Assembly (NCBI RefSeq): GCF_900113765.1
Contig: NZ_FOQO01000008.1
Location: 1-64,000, forward strand
Length of the DNA: 64,000 nt
Direction: 5' to 3'
Source of the DNA: Parapedobacter indicus
Lineage (GTDB): Bacteria; Bacteroidota; Bacteroidia; Sphingobacteriales; Sphingobacteriaceae
Below are positions 53,165-63,205 of the stretch, in pieces (positions within the stretch are counted from its first letter, which is position 1; the number at the start of each line of letters is the position of its first letter). The position numbers and the translations under genes are program-made. Under the pieces are notes generated by a model, which searched no databases, was not told the origin of the DNA, and saw nothing but the letters and a program-made list of their open reading frames with translations.

Positions 53165-55693
53165 CTACCAAGACACCACCAATGTACCGGTGACGTCCGT
53201 TAACAGAAAATAGTTACCCAGTTCGTCATCCTTTCTTTCAAAACGAGCGTGTCCTTTCTTCCAGGGATAACCGGCGTTCACATAGGCATGAAAATGCTGT
53301 TCATCCACGTCGTCCGCAGCATAGACACGTACCGTTGCGCGATTCAATCCCGATACGCTGTATCGCTTTTTTATTCCCCGTTGGCCCGAATGCAATTCTT
53401 TATGCGAAACCATCCCTTCCCCTTGTTCGATAAATATCCTGCACTCCCTATTCCACGCTGTTGGCAAGGTATACGTCGAACAACTATCGGCTAAAACAGT
53501 TTCCAAGCCAAGTAACAAGGGAGCCCCCTGTTTGAACTTCATCCGTTGCCTGACCGTACTATTGGGATGATATCCCGAAAAAATAAATGCGTTGTTTGAG
53601 CGAGCGATGGTGAGCACCGGACTTTTTACTTCGGGCGACTGTTTATCGATTGCTAGGGTGGTACCGAACGCTTCCAATACATACCGGAGCAGGAGCGGAC
53701 CCGTGAAATATTTTTCAGGATTGTCAGGCGTTAGCAGGCGCCCCCCGGTGAAGTTACTCGAATTGGTTCCCCGTACATAGGCCACCTGCCCACCCTTCCA
53801 TGCAGGATCAGCCCGCACCCAAGCCGCGTCGCGGGTTTGTCCCTCTTGGGTAGCTTGTGCCAGCACCTTCGTATAAGGGTCCGCCGTATTGTTGACAACG
53901 GTCCGGAACCCGCCGCCACTGAAAAGTTCGCGGTGATTAAGTAGCCGTGGAAAATCGTTCTCCAATTGATCGGGTTGACGCTTGAGATCCACCGTAAATT
54001 CGCCCGACAAGGGGGTCTCATTTTTTAGATTGAGCAGCTCTCGGAATGAATCGCTGGAATGGTCAACCGGACCAAATACGATTAGTTTACCCCCTCCTTG
54101 AACGAATGAAATCAAGTCTTTTTCCAGGGATGACCCCGCATCCGGTGCAATGGTAACCAGCATGGATTCCTTGAAAAAATGAGGGGACCGTGCAACCACG
54201 GAACGGAATGAAGTAGTGGAGATGACGGTATTCAACGGAAATCCATTGTTGATCGCTTGCCGTATAAACCAATCGCCGTAGTAAACTTCCGGCAACCGAT
54301 CGCGGTGGTCATATGCCCAATCGTGGTATTCATCAAACGGATATACCCACACCAAGGGACCTGGAGCCGTTGGCTGATCATACCTTGCTTTCAGGATGTG
54401 GGGTATCACCTCATCCGGCACCTGCGTAGGCATGTTGCCATACGTATCATCGATCGTCAAGAAACTCAGGTGGGTGGGCACAGCGACGTTGCCATTGCTG
54501 TCAATCCGGCTAACCGCCATAGGCAAATAAATATCGTGTGGCTCCCGCCCGTAGCGATCCAGCCACGGACTATTCAGCCACCAGGGGTCGTGCGTATAAT
54601 ACCGGAACAGAAACCGGTTGTCGGGCAACTCGGCCATGCGCGATAGGTAACCGACCAACTCAAGACCGAAATCGCCGTCGAGCGCTGCCCAGGGAGAGTT
54701 CGGCGGGGGTAGCATATTGAAACCACCGTCGTAGATCGCCCGCAGGTCGACTGCATCCCGTGCCAGATCGGCACCCACCGACAGATTCGTGCCACGCGTC
54801 TGGATCGGAAAATCCGGGCATTCCTGCCGAAACAGTTTCCAAAAACCCAGTACTTTATGGGAGAATTCCGCCAGCTGATCTTGCCGAAACCCCTTTCCAT
54901 CAAATATCGCTCCGGTAGACGACCAGCCTTCGGCACCGAAGCCGAAACCATTGCTGAGCCAGATAAAATCAAAAGCCAGGTCTGTCAAAAAGTGTTGGCT
55001 TTGCCTGCCGAAGAATGTTCCAAACGGTGTCTGATCGGGTATGCCCGTTGGAAATCCAGCATATTTGTCTCGATCGCCGTTTAGCACGGCGTAACAGTTG
55101 ACAAAGGTTTTATGCCCCATGGCATTGCCGCCTAAGATCTCGGGATGCTTTTGGTATTTGAATTCCGACTTAGCGAACTCTGGCCCGGGGTCAAATGTTG
55201 CCCCCACCTGGATTGGCTTACCCGTAACCTGTCTGCCTTCTTCTTTCAATGCCTGAATGATGAATCGTAAATCGCCGTAGGTAAACTTCGGCGGATCGTC
55301 CACATAGAGAAATGCCCGCTCGTGAATCGATAATTCCTCCGGCCCGGACCCCACCTCATGCTCGGTATTCGGATTTCCCATATAACGTGCCCACTCCAGA
55401 GGCTGCCCCATCCTACCTTCGTAGTCAAGAATTTCCGATCCATCGCCGGTCCAGAGCATGATGGAAACCGTATCGGCATGCCGCAATAAAGACTGCCATT
55501 GCACAAACATTTCTTTGGCGACGGCCCTTATGTAAGCCTTTTCGTTGATCTTAAAGGGTTTCAGTGACGCCTCCAGCGTAATGTTGTTGAACGGCTTCCC
55601 CGCTAATGTTTCCAGCTGATACTGACCATGGGCTTCCAGGGACAGGAGCAACCCGATCAATACCCATCCCGTAAGTAATTTAATAGTCTTCAT
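53165..55693 (-). CDS. Unrecognised exported 843-aa protein, candidate glycoside hydrolase
   Basis: From ATG 55693 the protein starts with signal peptide MKTIKLLTGWVLIGLLLSLE, cleaved near AHGQ; the frame is open back to 55711 (848 residues). I cannot assign a family. The N-terminal two thirds look like a TIM barrel: ITLEASLKPFKINEKAYIRAV, VSIMLWTGDGSEILDY, FIWLSNGFGFGAEGWSS, DGGFNMLPPPNSPW, LVWVYPFDEYHDWAYD. Then a GATase-like region as in the trimerisation domain of GH42 enzymes (DLISFVQGGGKLIVFGPVDH), and a beta-sandwich end. It overlaps susD by 14 bp and precedes a GH106-like gene by 8 bp, so it belongs to glycan breakdown. Confidence 0.75.
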   Translation of the reverse strand: MKTIKLLTGWVLIGLLLSLEAHGQYQLETLAGKPFNNITLEASLKPFKINEKAYIRAVAKEMFVQWQSLLRHADTVSIMLWTGDGSEILDYEGRMGQPLEWARYMGNPNTEHEVGSGPEELSIHERAFLYVDDPPKFTYGDLRFIIQALKEEGRQVTGKPIQVGATFDPGPEFAKSEFKYQKHPEILGGNAMGHKTFVNCYAVLNGDRDKYAGFPTGIPDQTPFGTFFGRQSQHFLTDLAFDFIWLSNGFGFGAEGWSSTGAIFDGKGFRQDQLAEFSHKVLGFWKLFRQECPDFPIQTRGTNLSVGADLARDAVDLRAIYDGGFNMLPPPNSPWAALDGDFGLELVGYLSRMAELPDNRFLFRYYTHDPWWLNSPWLDRYGREPHDIYLPMAVSRIDSNGNVAVPTHLSFLTIDDTYGNMPTQVPDEVIPHILKARYDQPTAPGPLVWVYPFDEYHDWAYDHRDRLPEVYYGDWFIRQAINNGFPLNTVISTTSFRSVVARSPHFFKESMLVTIAPDAGSSLEKDLISFVQGGGKLIVFGPVDHSSDSFRELLNLKNETPLSGEFTVDLKRQPDQLENDFPRLLNHRELFSGGGFRTVVNNTADPYTKVLAQATQEGQTRDAAWVRADPAWKGGQVAYVRGTNSSNFTGGRLLTPDNPEKYFTGPLLLRYVLEAFGTTLAIDKQSPEVKSPVLTIARSNNAFIFSGYHPNSTVRQRMKFKQGAPLLLGLETVLADSCSTYTLPTAWNRECRIFIEQGEGMVSHKELHSGQRGIKKRYSVSGLNRATVRVYAADDVDEQHFHAYVNAGYPWKKGHARFERKDDELGNYFLLTDVTGTLVVSW

Positions 55694-57122
55694 TTTGGGT
55701 AAGATCATCATTTAATTCGATTTCAGCGAGCGGAATGGGGAATAATAACTCATATTCTTCCACTGAAAAATTCTGATTCTTACCCGCGTAATAGGCATTC
55801 ACCACTTCCCGGGTGTGTCCGCTACGAAGCAGGTCAAACCACCGATGCCCTTCAAATGCAAATTCCACCCTTCGTTCATTTTCGATGGCTTGTGTACAGG
55901 TCTGCTTGTCCAAACCGTCCAAATCACCCAATCCCACGCGATCCCGCACTTTGTTGATCTCGGCAAGCGCGTCGTCCGTTCGGTCAAGACCGTTTAATGC
56001 TTCCGCATACATCAGTAACACATCCGCATACCGGAGTACCGTAAATGTTATGGCTCCGTCGGATGTCGCTACGGCATCCCAGTCGACGAATTTCATAGCA
56101 TATCTGGCATACGTCTTGTTTCCATTGATAAGCGGCACGGAATCATTCACGGAAACATCTTTTCTTCCATCCCCTTCTTCATACGCGTTAAACAGATTCA
56201 ATGAAGGCGTGATCCGGCCCGACCCCTGCAGGTTATTCGGAAAAATCGCCATGCTGGTAATCGCTGGTGTAAACAATGCGGAATAGTTATTACCCAATCC
56301 CCGCCCCCTCACGTATTGGATTTCCAAAATCGACTCCTCCAAATTGTTGTTCCCTTCTGAAAACAACGCACCATAATCCGCATGCAGTCCGTATTGTCCG
56401 GACGTTATTACCTCACTCAGTTCAGTTGCAGCTGCGTCAAAGTTACCCCGTGTCAGGTAGACCTTGCCCAGCAGGGTTTTCACGGTACCGATAGATGCAC
56501 GTGTTTTATCGCTATTGAGCGTGGAGGGGAGCAGCGATTCCGCACTTGACAGATCATCGATGATTACCTGATATACCGCATCAACGGGTTTTCGAGTTAA
56601 ATCGGCTTCGGCGATCTGTTCGGGACTTGAAAATTCCTCCGCCGTGATAGGCACTTCACCGAATAATTGGACCATGTAGAAGTAACTGAATGCACGCAGG
56701 AATTTGGCTTCGCCGATGATTTTATTTTTTGCCTGCTCATCGAACTCAGTGTTGCCAATACGGTTCAAGATGGTATTGCATCGCGAAATGGTCCGTAGGC
56801 AGGTATTCCATATTCCCCGCACCGTACCGTTTGTTGAAGTGAGCGCATTCTGCTCGAACTGCATTTCATCGGTAGACGGAGAAGTCCAGTGAATTTCTGC
56901 GTTATCGGTTCGTAATTCCGCCGCGTAGAGCATGGCACTGCCACTGTATAAACCACGGAAACTGCTATAAGCACCCAGCAATGCACGTTCAAAATCGTTT
57001 TGATTCTGATAAAAGCTGTTATTGCTGATCTGGTGCTCCGGATTTAATTCCAAAAAATTGTCACACGCGCTCAGGCTGGCGGCAATCAATATCGAAGCTA
57101 AAATATGTGTTCTTTTCATCAC
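55680..57122 (-). CDS. SusD-family glycan-binding lipoprotein (GH106 locus)
   Basis: 480 residues; lipobox LSAC (SILIAASLSACDNFLEL). Typical parts: NSFYQNQNDFERALLGAYSS, GEAKFLRAFSYFYMVQLFGEVPI, RVEFAFEGHRWFDLLRSG, LFPIPLAEIELNDDLTQNEDY at the end. It follows its SusC by 14 bp and overlaps the next gene by 14 bp. Confidence 0.95.
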   Translation of the reverse strand: MMKRTHILASILIAASLSACDNFLELNPEHQISNNSFYQNQNDFERALLGAYSSFRGLYSGSAMLYAAELRTDNAEIHWTSPSTDEMQFEQNALTSTNGTVRGIWNTCLRTISRCNTILNRIGNTEFDEQAKNKIIGEAKFLRAFSYFYMVQLFGEVPITAEEFSSPEQIAEADLTRKPVDAVYQVIIDDLSSAESLLPSTLNSDKTRASIGTVKTLLGKVYLTRGNFDAAATELSEVITSGQYGLHADYGALFSEGNNNLEESILEIQYVRGRGLGNNYSALFTPAITSMAIFPNNLQGSGRITPSLNLFNAYEEGDGRKDVSVNDSVPLINGNKTYARYAMKFVDWDAVATSDGAITFTVLRYADVLLMYAEALNGLDRTDDALAEINKVRDRVGLGDLDGLDKQTCTQAIENERRVEFAFEGHRWFDLLRSGHTREVVNAYYAGKNQNFSVEEYELLFPIPLAEIELNDDLTQNEDY

Positions 57123-57136
57123 CTTGCTAGTTTTGT

Positions 57137-60100
57137 TTAGAAGTTTACCCGTAGTCCCAATGTGTACGTCCGTGGATTCGGATACGCGAAGAAATCGACA
57201 CCGGTCATCCCAATATTGTCTCCGCCGGTACCACCTTCCGGATCGTAGCCAGGATAATCGGTGAATGTGAAAAGATTGGTCACATTTCCGAATACCGAGA
57301 GGCTCTGCAACCGGATCTGATTGGCGACTGCTGCGGGAAAATTATAGGCTAAATTTACATTTCGGACTCTGATAAAGGATCCATCGAATAGGTATTTTGT
57401 GGTGCCTGCGCTAAACCCGAAAGCATAATCGTTCCGGATGGCTCTTGCGATCTGTCCGGATCCGGGTTGCTCCGGGGAACGCCATCTGTCGGCCACGATG
57501 GCCAATTGATTCTGAACGCCTGCAGCGTTTAAGGAAACCTCGCCTCCTTGGAAGTACATGTCGTTTCCATGGGAAGCGTAGATATCGACGCTGAGCGAAA
57601 GGTTTTTATACGAGAAATTGTTTCCGAATCCCCAGGTAAACTTCGGCCAAGGGTTTCCCACAATCATCCGATCTGCCTGTGTGATGTTCCCATTTCCATC
57701 TGCATCCTGAAACCGGTAGTCGCCCGGTTGTACCTTCGGATGCTGGATCGGGTTTGCAGCTACTTCTTCTGCCGTTTGGAAAATACCGAGAATATTCAAT
57801 AGGCGGAAGCTGGCAATCGGATAACCGACTTCGGCGACCTGATAACTGGACGTGCTTAAGCGTGCACTTTCGGTATTCAGTTTCAGCACTTTGTTCCGGT
57901 TGAAGCTGATGTTAAAATTTGAACTCCAGTTGAAATGCTCTCCCATGATGTTCCCTGTATTCAGTGCAAACTCCAATCCTTTATTTTCGAGCTCCCCTAC
58001 ATTCTGTACCGACGACGAAAAACCAGAAGCCGCGGGTAGGGTGACCGAAAGCAGCAGGTCTTTTTTATGGCTTCTGTATGCATCGGCAGTCAATACAATC
58101 CGATTGTTAAACAATGCGAGATCTACTCCCAGATTGGTTTGATACGATTTTTCCCAACCCAACCGATCATTGGCCAAACTGGATGGAGAAATACCCGAGA
58201 TTACCTGCCCATTTGATACGATGGGTGAAATACCCAAGAGTCCCAAACTTGCATAATTCCCGATCAGGTTATTTCCGGATACCCCATAACTCCCCCGTAT
58301 TTTCAAATCATTGATCGCCGTGACATCCTTCAGGAACGCTTCCTCTGAAATTCTGTAGGCCAAAGAAAGGGAGGGAAAGGTTCCCCATTTATTGGTTGTT
58401 CCGAACCGGGAGCTCCCATCTCTCCGCAGCGTACCCGTAATCAAGTATTTGTCGGCAAATGAATAGTTAAAGCGGGCAAACCAGGAAAGCATGGACCATT
58501 GGGTCATGTAGTCGGTTCCCGAAGAAACGATCCCGGCAGCTAAATACGGTACATCATCTGTTGGGAAATCGGTCGCACCGGCCTGCAAGATATCGTCTGT
58601 ATTTTTCTGTGCCGAAAACCCGATAAGCGCATCAATGTCGTGTTTTTCGTTTATCCGCTTACGGAAGTTCAAGGTATTTTCATTCAGCCAATTGATGGCA
58701 TTAATCCGTGTTACACCGGCGATGGCCGCCCCGGTACGGCTGGTTGCCAAGCCAATTTTGGACGACTTCCACAATCGGGTTTGATTACCGGTATAGTTAA
58801 CCCCAATGGAAGACTTAAGCGTCAATCCGTCCAATATGCGGTATTCCAGGTAATTATTCGTGAATACATTGGCATTCTTCCGCTTATCGGAAAACTCGTC
58901 TGCGATCAATAAAACATGCTCGACGGGTATCCCCAGTACGTCCGAAAATTCGGAATAGTATTCGCCGTTTTCATCGTAGACTGGAATGGTGGGATCGCTC
59001 GCAACAGCCGCAGAAATCAAGCCCCGATACTGCAGGTGCCCTTCGGCCCTCGCCACATCGGCATACGAATAGTTTCCGGCTACCGAAACACCGAGCTTGA
59101 GCCGGGAAGTAAGATCGACATCAAGGTTTGTCCGAAAGTTGAATTTATCAAAATCCGACCCAATAATGATTCCGTTCTGATCCATATACCCGCCCGAAAC
59201 AAAGTATCGGATCCCGTTTCTATTTCCGGTAGCAGACAATTGATAATTCTGCACGAGGGCCTGCCTGAAAATCAGGTCTTGCCAATCCGTACCATACCCA
59301 TTGTCGGCAAACTGCTCCGGATTGCGAAACGCAGGTTTAACATATTGCCCGGTTCCCCTTACGTCGTTAGGATCCGAAGCATTCCCCCCTGCAAATACCC
59401 AGGCATTATCCCGGCCATCCGCTACAAATTCGGCATACTGCCGGGGAGTCATCAAATCAAGTTTTTTCTGTATTTCCTGCAAGCCACTTGAATGCTCAAA
59501 ATTGATGGTTGACTGGCCGTATGTACCCCGTTTGGTATTGATGATCACCACACCGTTCGCACCCCGGGATCCGTAAATAGCGGTAGCGGATGCATCCTTT
59601 AATATTTGGATGGACTCGATATCCGCTGGGTTGATCGTGCTTAATGGGTTTACACGGGTGACAGAACTTGCATCGATCGCTCCATCGACTGAGTAGGATC
59701 CTGACGCATATCCGCTCAGGTTGGATCCACCGCCACCTGTGCCGATTGCGTACCCATCCACTACATATAGCGGCTGGTTACCGCCGGTAATGGAATTGAC
59801 GCCACGGATTAATACATTTACGTTTCCCCCGGGTGCGCCGGAAGTCTGCGTAATCTGCACGCCCGCTACTTTGCCTTGCATCATCTGGTCAAAACTATTT
59901 GCCGCAGCTACGGGAACCAGGTCTTTTGCCGTCAAATTAGTTATGGAACCGGTTACATCCTTTTTTCGCTGCGTACCATACCCGACAACCACCACTTCCT
60001 CCAGTTGCTCTTCATCGGAAACCAACGCGATTGCTAACGATTTCGAATCGTTAACGGTAATGGTTTGTGTCACATATCCGGTGAAAGACACGACCAATGT

Positions 60101-60343
60101 GGCCGGAATGGAAGCCTGGATACTAAACCTCCCGGCATCGTCTGTTTGGCCAGCCTGATTCGTTCCCCTTACGCTGACAGTAGCGCCCGCAAGCGGCGAA
60201 CCGTCGGACGAAGCAGCGACCTTGCCCTGAATGACGGTGGGCTGGGACGATTGGCCAATCGCCAAATGTACGGGTAGCAGCAAGCTGCCCCACAATGCGA
60301 CTATCCAACATCCGGCTAACTTGAATTTGGAATAAGACATCAT
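57137..60343 (-). CDS. SusC-family TonB-dependent receptor (GH106 locus)
   Basis: 1068 residues. Signal ends LPVHLAIGQ. Carboxypeptidase-D-like domain (VIQGKVAASSDGSPLAGATVSVRGT), TonB box EEVVVVGYGTQRKKDVTGSI, plug (GKVAGVQITQTSGAPGGNVNVLIRG, IYGSRGANGVVIINTKRG), barrel ending YPNPRTYTLGLRVNF. No STN domain, so regulation is by the GntR operator rather than a sigma factor. A Gly/Ser-rich insert (TGGGGSNLSGYASGSYSVDG) lies in the plug. 46 bp after the isomerase-like gene. Confidence 0.95.
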   Translation of the reverse strand: MMSYSKFKLAGCWIVALWGSLLLPVHLAIGQSSQPTVIQGKVAASSDGSPLAGATVSVRGTNQAGQTDDAGRFSIQASIPATLVVSFTGYVTQTITVNDSKSLAIALVSDEEQLEEVVVVGYGTQRKKDVTGSITNLTAKDLVPVAAANSFDQMMQGKVAGVQITQTSGAPGGNVNVLIRGVNSITGGNQPLYVVDGYAIGTGGGGSNLSGYASGSYSVDGAIDASSVTRVNPLSTINPADIESIQILKDASATAIYGSRGANGVVIINTKRGTYGQSTINFEHSSGLQEIQKKLDLMTPRQYAEFVADGRDNAWVFAGGNASDPNDVRGTGQYVKPAFRNPEQFADNGYGTDWQDLIFRQALVQNYQLSATGNRNGIRYFVSGGYMDQNGIIIGSDFDKFNFRTNLDVDLTSRLKLGVSVAGNYSYADVARAEGHLQYRGLISAAVASDPTIPVYDENGEYYSEFSDVLGIPVEHVLLIADEFSDKRKNANVFTNNYLEYRILDGLTLKSSIGVNYTGNQTRLWKSSKIGLATSRTGAAIAGVTRINAINWLNENTLNFRKRINEKHDIDALIGFSAQKNTDDILQAGATDFPTDDVPYLAAGIVSSGTDYMTQWSMLSWFARFNYSFADKYLITGTLRRDGSSRFGTTNKWGTFPSLSLAYRISEEAFLKDVTAINDLKIRGSYGVSGNNLIGNYASLGLLGISPIVSNGQVISGISPSSLANDRLGWEKSYQTNLGVDLALFNNRIVLTADAYRSHKKDLLLSVTLPAASGFSSSVQNVGELENKGLEFALNTGNIMGEHFNWSSNFNISFNRNKVLKLNTESARLSTSSYQVAEVGYPIASFRLLNILGIFQTAEEVAANPIQHPKVQPGDYRFQDADGNGNITQADRMIVGNPWPKFTWGFGNNFSYKNLSLSVDIYASHGNDMYFQGGEVSLNAAGVQNQLAIVADRWRSPEQPGSGQIARAIRNDYAFGFSAGTTKYLFDGSFIRVRNVNLAYNFPAAVANQIRLQSLSVFGNVTNLFTFTDYPGYDPEGGTGGDNIGMTGVDFFAYPNPRTYTLGLRVNF

Positions 60344-60389
60344 AATCTAAAAATTAGTTAATGGTTATAATTGCTGTTATTCATCTCCT

Positions 60390-61871
60390 TTATTCGGTCA
60401 CTACGACTACTTCCACGCCGAGATATTCTCCTATTTTCCGAATGGTATCGGCGTGATGCCCCACTCCCAATGCAAAATGGTGGGTGGGTCCTTCTTTCAT
60501 CCACCGATAAAGAAAGGTCCGGACATCGGGCTCGAAATAACCCCGTGTGTTCGTATTTCCTGTGGGTGGAATCGGACCAGCTACCGACTGACCTTGTGCG
60601 ACAATAAATTTGAACGTACCGTTGTACGTGGAGTTAATGCTCAGCATGGTTATCGGACCCTCTTTAATTTTAAATTCGACACTTGCGCCCGAACCGTACT
60701 TCCCGTGGTATTTTTTCAGACTACGCAATACGGGCTTGCCTTCAGCAATCGCGATGTTATGCGGACCATCGTGTCCTACCAAGACAAAATCTTCTAGAAA
60801 ATCAACGGGATGGAATTCCGCAAAACTTCCCCCTATTTCCAACCGATCCATAATCAGCATCGCGATGCATGTTTTCAAATCCGATTCGCCGCACATGGGA
60901 AATCCGCGCGACGTCAGGAGTGAATTGCCGACAATCAGGTTTGACATGACCAATCGGGTATCGCTATTTTCAGGACCTTCGTAGTAATAAGCGAGCCCAT
61001 CCAACTGTTTCTCCGTCACAAAACGTTCCAGTGCCACGGTTATACGCGCTGCGGTTTCCAGATCACCATCCGTTAATTTTTCAGAAATCGGGTCGGATAC
61101 CGGCTCGGGCGTATCAAAAAAACCGAGAATATCCTCTTTGATACGATCTGAGGCAGTTTGATCGACCTGCTGGTATTGGGTCACAATTTCGTGCGCTTCG
61201 CATTGGAGGATATGCGCGCCGAAAAACGCGGTTAGCATGGTCGAATCCGAATGCATATCCAACATCGATTCAATGGGATGTCCGATATGACCGATCCGTG
61301 CCGTTCGAAGATCATGCAATACCCGGGCGATCCGGCAGTACTCCGCGATTTTTTCTTCGGCAACTGCGTCGTCATACAGGGTTCCAATAATCATGTCTGG
61401 CACCCGCTTGCCCATGCGGGCAGCCACGCCTGCAAATTCGGGAAGGGCACAGATATCGTCATTGTATAATTGCATATACGTGGAGGCCCGGCTGTAATCC
61501 ATCGCCTTGTCGGGCTGCAAGGCCACCAGCACAATGGGAATATCGATGCTCTTGATGACGATTCCGAAGGTATTGGAGGTTGCGTAGGTGAGCATGTCAC
61601 AAAAAATAAGATCGAGGTCTCCGGCCTTTAAACGGGGGACAAGCTCATAGGCTGCCTGCACATTGTCTATCAATCCAAAGTCTACAATCGTCACATCCTG
61701 ATGCTGCAATTTCTCAACGAACACACGTTGTTTTTCGAACATCGCTTCCCGCAGTCCATCAAATTGTGCCCAATATTTATAATAGGCTACCCCAAAAACA
61801 CCGATTTTGGGTTTGGATCTGCTTTGGACATGCCCTACACTCCCGTTTGCTACACTGTTAGAAGAAGTCAT
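60390..61871 (-). CDS. L-arabinose/L-fucose isomerase-family enzyme
   Basis: Cytoplasmic aldose-ketose isomerase family; 493 residues. No signal peptide. Metal-site motifs: FAEFHPVDFLEDFVLVGHDGPHN (the Glu and first His) and THHFALGVGHHADTI near the C-terminus (second His). The N-terminal fold begins KIGVFGVAYYKYWAQF. The real substrate is unclear: the sequence lies between L-arabinose and L-fucose isomerases. It sits between a transporter gene and susC and has its own copy of the 17-bp operator, 23 bp upstream of the start. The locus GH106-like enzymes suggest a 6-deoxy-sugar such as rhamnose, but a kinase or aldolase is not visible here. Confidence 0.85.
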   Translation of the reverse strand: MTSSNSVANGSVGHVQSRSKPKIGVFGVAYYKYWAQFDGLREAMFEKQRVFVEKLQHQDVTIVDFGLIDNVQAAYELVPRLKAGDLDLIFCDMLTYATSNTFGIVIKSIDIPIVLVALQPDKAMDYSRASTYMQLYNDDICALPEFAGVAARMGKRVPDMIIGTLYDDAVAEEKIAEYCRIARVLHDLRTARIGHIGHPIESMLDMHSDSTMLTAFFGAHILQCEAHEIVTQYQQVDQTASDRIKEDILGFFDTPEPVSDPISEKLTDGDLETAARITVALERFVTEKQLDGLAYYYEGPENSDTRLVMSNLIVGNSLLTSRGFPMCGESDLKTCIAMLIMDRLEIGGSFAEFHPVDFLEDFVLVGHDGPHNIAIAEGKPVLRSLKKYHGKYGSGASVEFKIKEGPITMLSINSTYNGTFKFIVAQGQSVAGPIPPTGNTNTRGYFEPDVRTFLYRWMKEGPTHHFALGVGHHADTIRKIGEYLGVEVVVVTE

Positions 61872-61893
61872 ATATAGTTTTTAAAAATATTAC

Positions 61894-61910
61894 TTAACGC
61901 ACTAAGTTAA
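61894..61910. promoter_or_regulatory. 17-bp operator upstream of the isomerase-like gene
   Basis: TTAAC-GCACTAA-GTTAA, perfect 5-bp arms. On the minus strand it contains TAACTTAG, one base from the -7 consensus, so binding would block initiation. Same motif at 63183 and 63311. Confidence 0.7.
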
Positions 61911-61925
61911 ATTGAACAAAAAAAT

Positions 61926-63176
61926 TTACACCTCACGGCGGCCGTTAACCCATGCGGGCCGCAACGTTCCTATTTGCCGGATAAATAGTACTAAAATGAG
62001 AAACCCTAACGGGTACATGACACCGGAAGCGATCCATAGCGGGGTATATCCCATTGACGTGACCACCCATCCGATCAAGGGGTTCACAACCAATGCCGAC
62101 AACGCTCCAGCGGTACCCGATAATCCCACCACGGTCGAAGTGGCTGCTGCTCCGAACGTATCCGCTATGGATGTGATGTAATTGGTGATCCAAAAGCCAT
62201 GGGCAAACGTAACCAAGCTCATCAGGCACACGGCCAGCTCAACCGACGACACAAATGCAATGGCTGGCGCGACCATTGTCAACAAAGCAGCCATACCCAT
62301 CACGGTCTTTCTACCCCGATCAACACTGAATCCTAACCTGTTAATCAATCCATCCGATAGCCATCCACCCAGAATATTCGATATACCGAGCGCCAAAAAA
62401 GGAATCCAAAATAAATTGCCAATGGCTTCATAAGACACGCCCCGTTCGGCACTTAAGTACTTGGGAATCCAAAACATCAAAAAGTATAACACCGGATCCA
62501 ATAGAAACCGGATCACAATAAAGGCTCTTACTTCCTTGATTTTGATGAGGTGTGCCAATGGGAACACACGGTGCTCAACCGGGTTTTCCACATCTGCACG
62601 GGGAGCCGCTCTTCGGTGCCGATTCGGTAATAAAAGCCATAGGATGACCCAAACAATACCAATCAAACCTGGGATTACGAAACTCCACCGCCAACCATGC
62701 GCGCTGGAAATCCAAATGGTTAGTGGCGGTGCGATCACCGCGCCAATCGCCGATCCCCCAATCGCGATGCCATTGGCCAACGCCCTTTCCTTCTTGTCAA
62801 ACCATTCGTTGACCGCCTTGGCTGCTCCCGGGAAGCAACCGCCTTCACCCACGCCCAATAGGAATCTGAATGCAGCCATTTGATGGAAACCGGTCATGAT
62901 ACCGTGCAGTACGTTCGCTACAGACCAGACGCCGACAGATGCTGCTAACCCTATTTTTCCACCATAGCGATCGATCAACCATCCACCTAACGTAAACATC
63001 AGGGCGTATCCCACCAGGAAACTGGTATTGACCCATCCGTATTCTACATCTGTCAACCCAAAAGCTTTTTCGATTTCGATGATCGCAATCGACAATACCT
63101 GCCTATCCAGGAAACTAAGCCCCGTCGCGATAAACAGCATCCATACTACAAACCACCGAAGTTTAACAGATCCCAT
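61926..63176 (-). CDS. MFS transporter, ACS/hexuronate type
   Basis: 416 residues, 12 helices. Features of the anion:cation symporter group (hexuronate, galactonate): FLDRQVLSIAIIEIEKAFGLTD in helix 1, WLIDRYGGKIGL, RFLLGVGEGGCFPGAAKAVNEWFDKKERALANGIAIGGSAIGAVIAPPL, and ISNILGGWLSDGLINRLG. This group usually carries acidic sugars, unlike the neutral sugar expected for the isomerase, which makes the substrate of the locus uncertain. Promoter and operator lie directly upstream; the isomerase gene follows after 54 bp. Confidence 0.9.
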   Translation of the reverse strand: MGSVKLRWFVVWMLFIATGLSFLDRQVLSIAIIEIEKAFGLTDVEYGWVNTSFLVGYALMFTLGGWLIDRYGGKIGLAASVGVWSVANVLHGIMTGFHQMAAFRFLLGVGEGGCFPGAAKAVNEWFDKKERALANGIAIGGSAIGAVIAPPLTIWISSAHGWRWSFVIPGLIGIVWVILWLLLPNRHRRAAPRADVENPVEHRVFPLAHLIKIKEVRAFIVIRFLLDPVLYFLMFWIPKYLSAERGVSYEAIGNLFWIPFLALGISNILGGWLSDGLINRLGFSVDRGRKTVMGMAALLTMVAPAIAFVSSVELAVCLMSLVTFAHGFWITNYITSIADTFGAAATSTVVGLSGTAGALSALVVNPLIGWVVTSMGYTPLWIASGVMYPLGFLILVLFIRQIGTLRPAWVNGRREV

Positions 63177-63182
63177 AATTGG

Positions 63183-63199
63183 TTAACGCACTAAGTTTA
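63183..63199. promoter_or_regulatory. 17-bp operator at the MFS promoter
   Basis: TTAACGCACTAAGTTTA, one mismatch in the right arm. It lies between the -7 box (63206-63213) and the start codon (63176), over the predicted transcription start, a repressor position. Confidence 0.7.
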
Positions 63200-63205
63200 T
63201 AAAAG

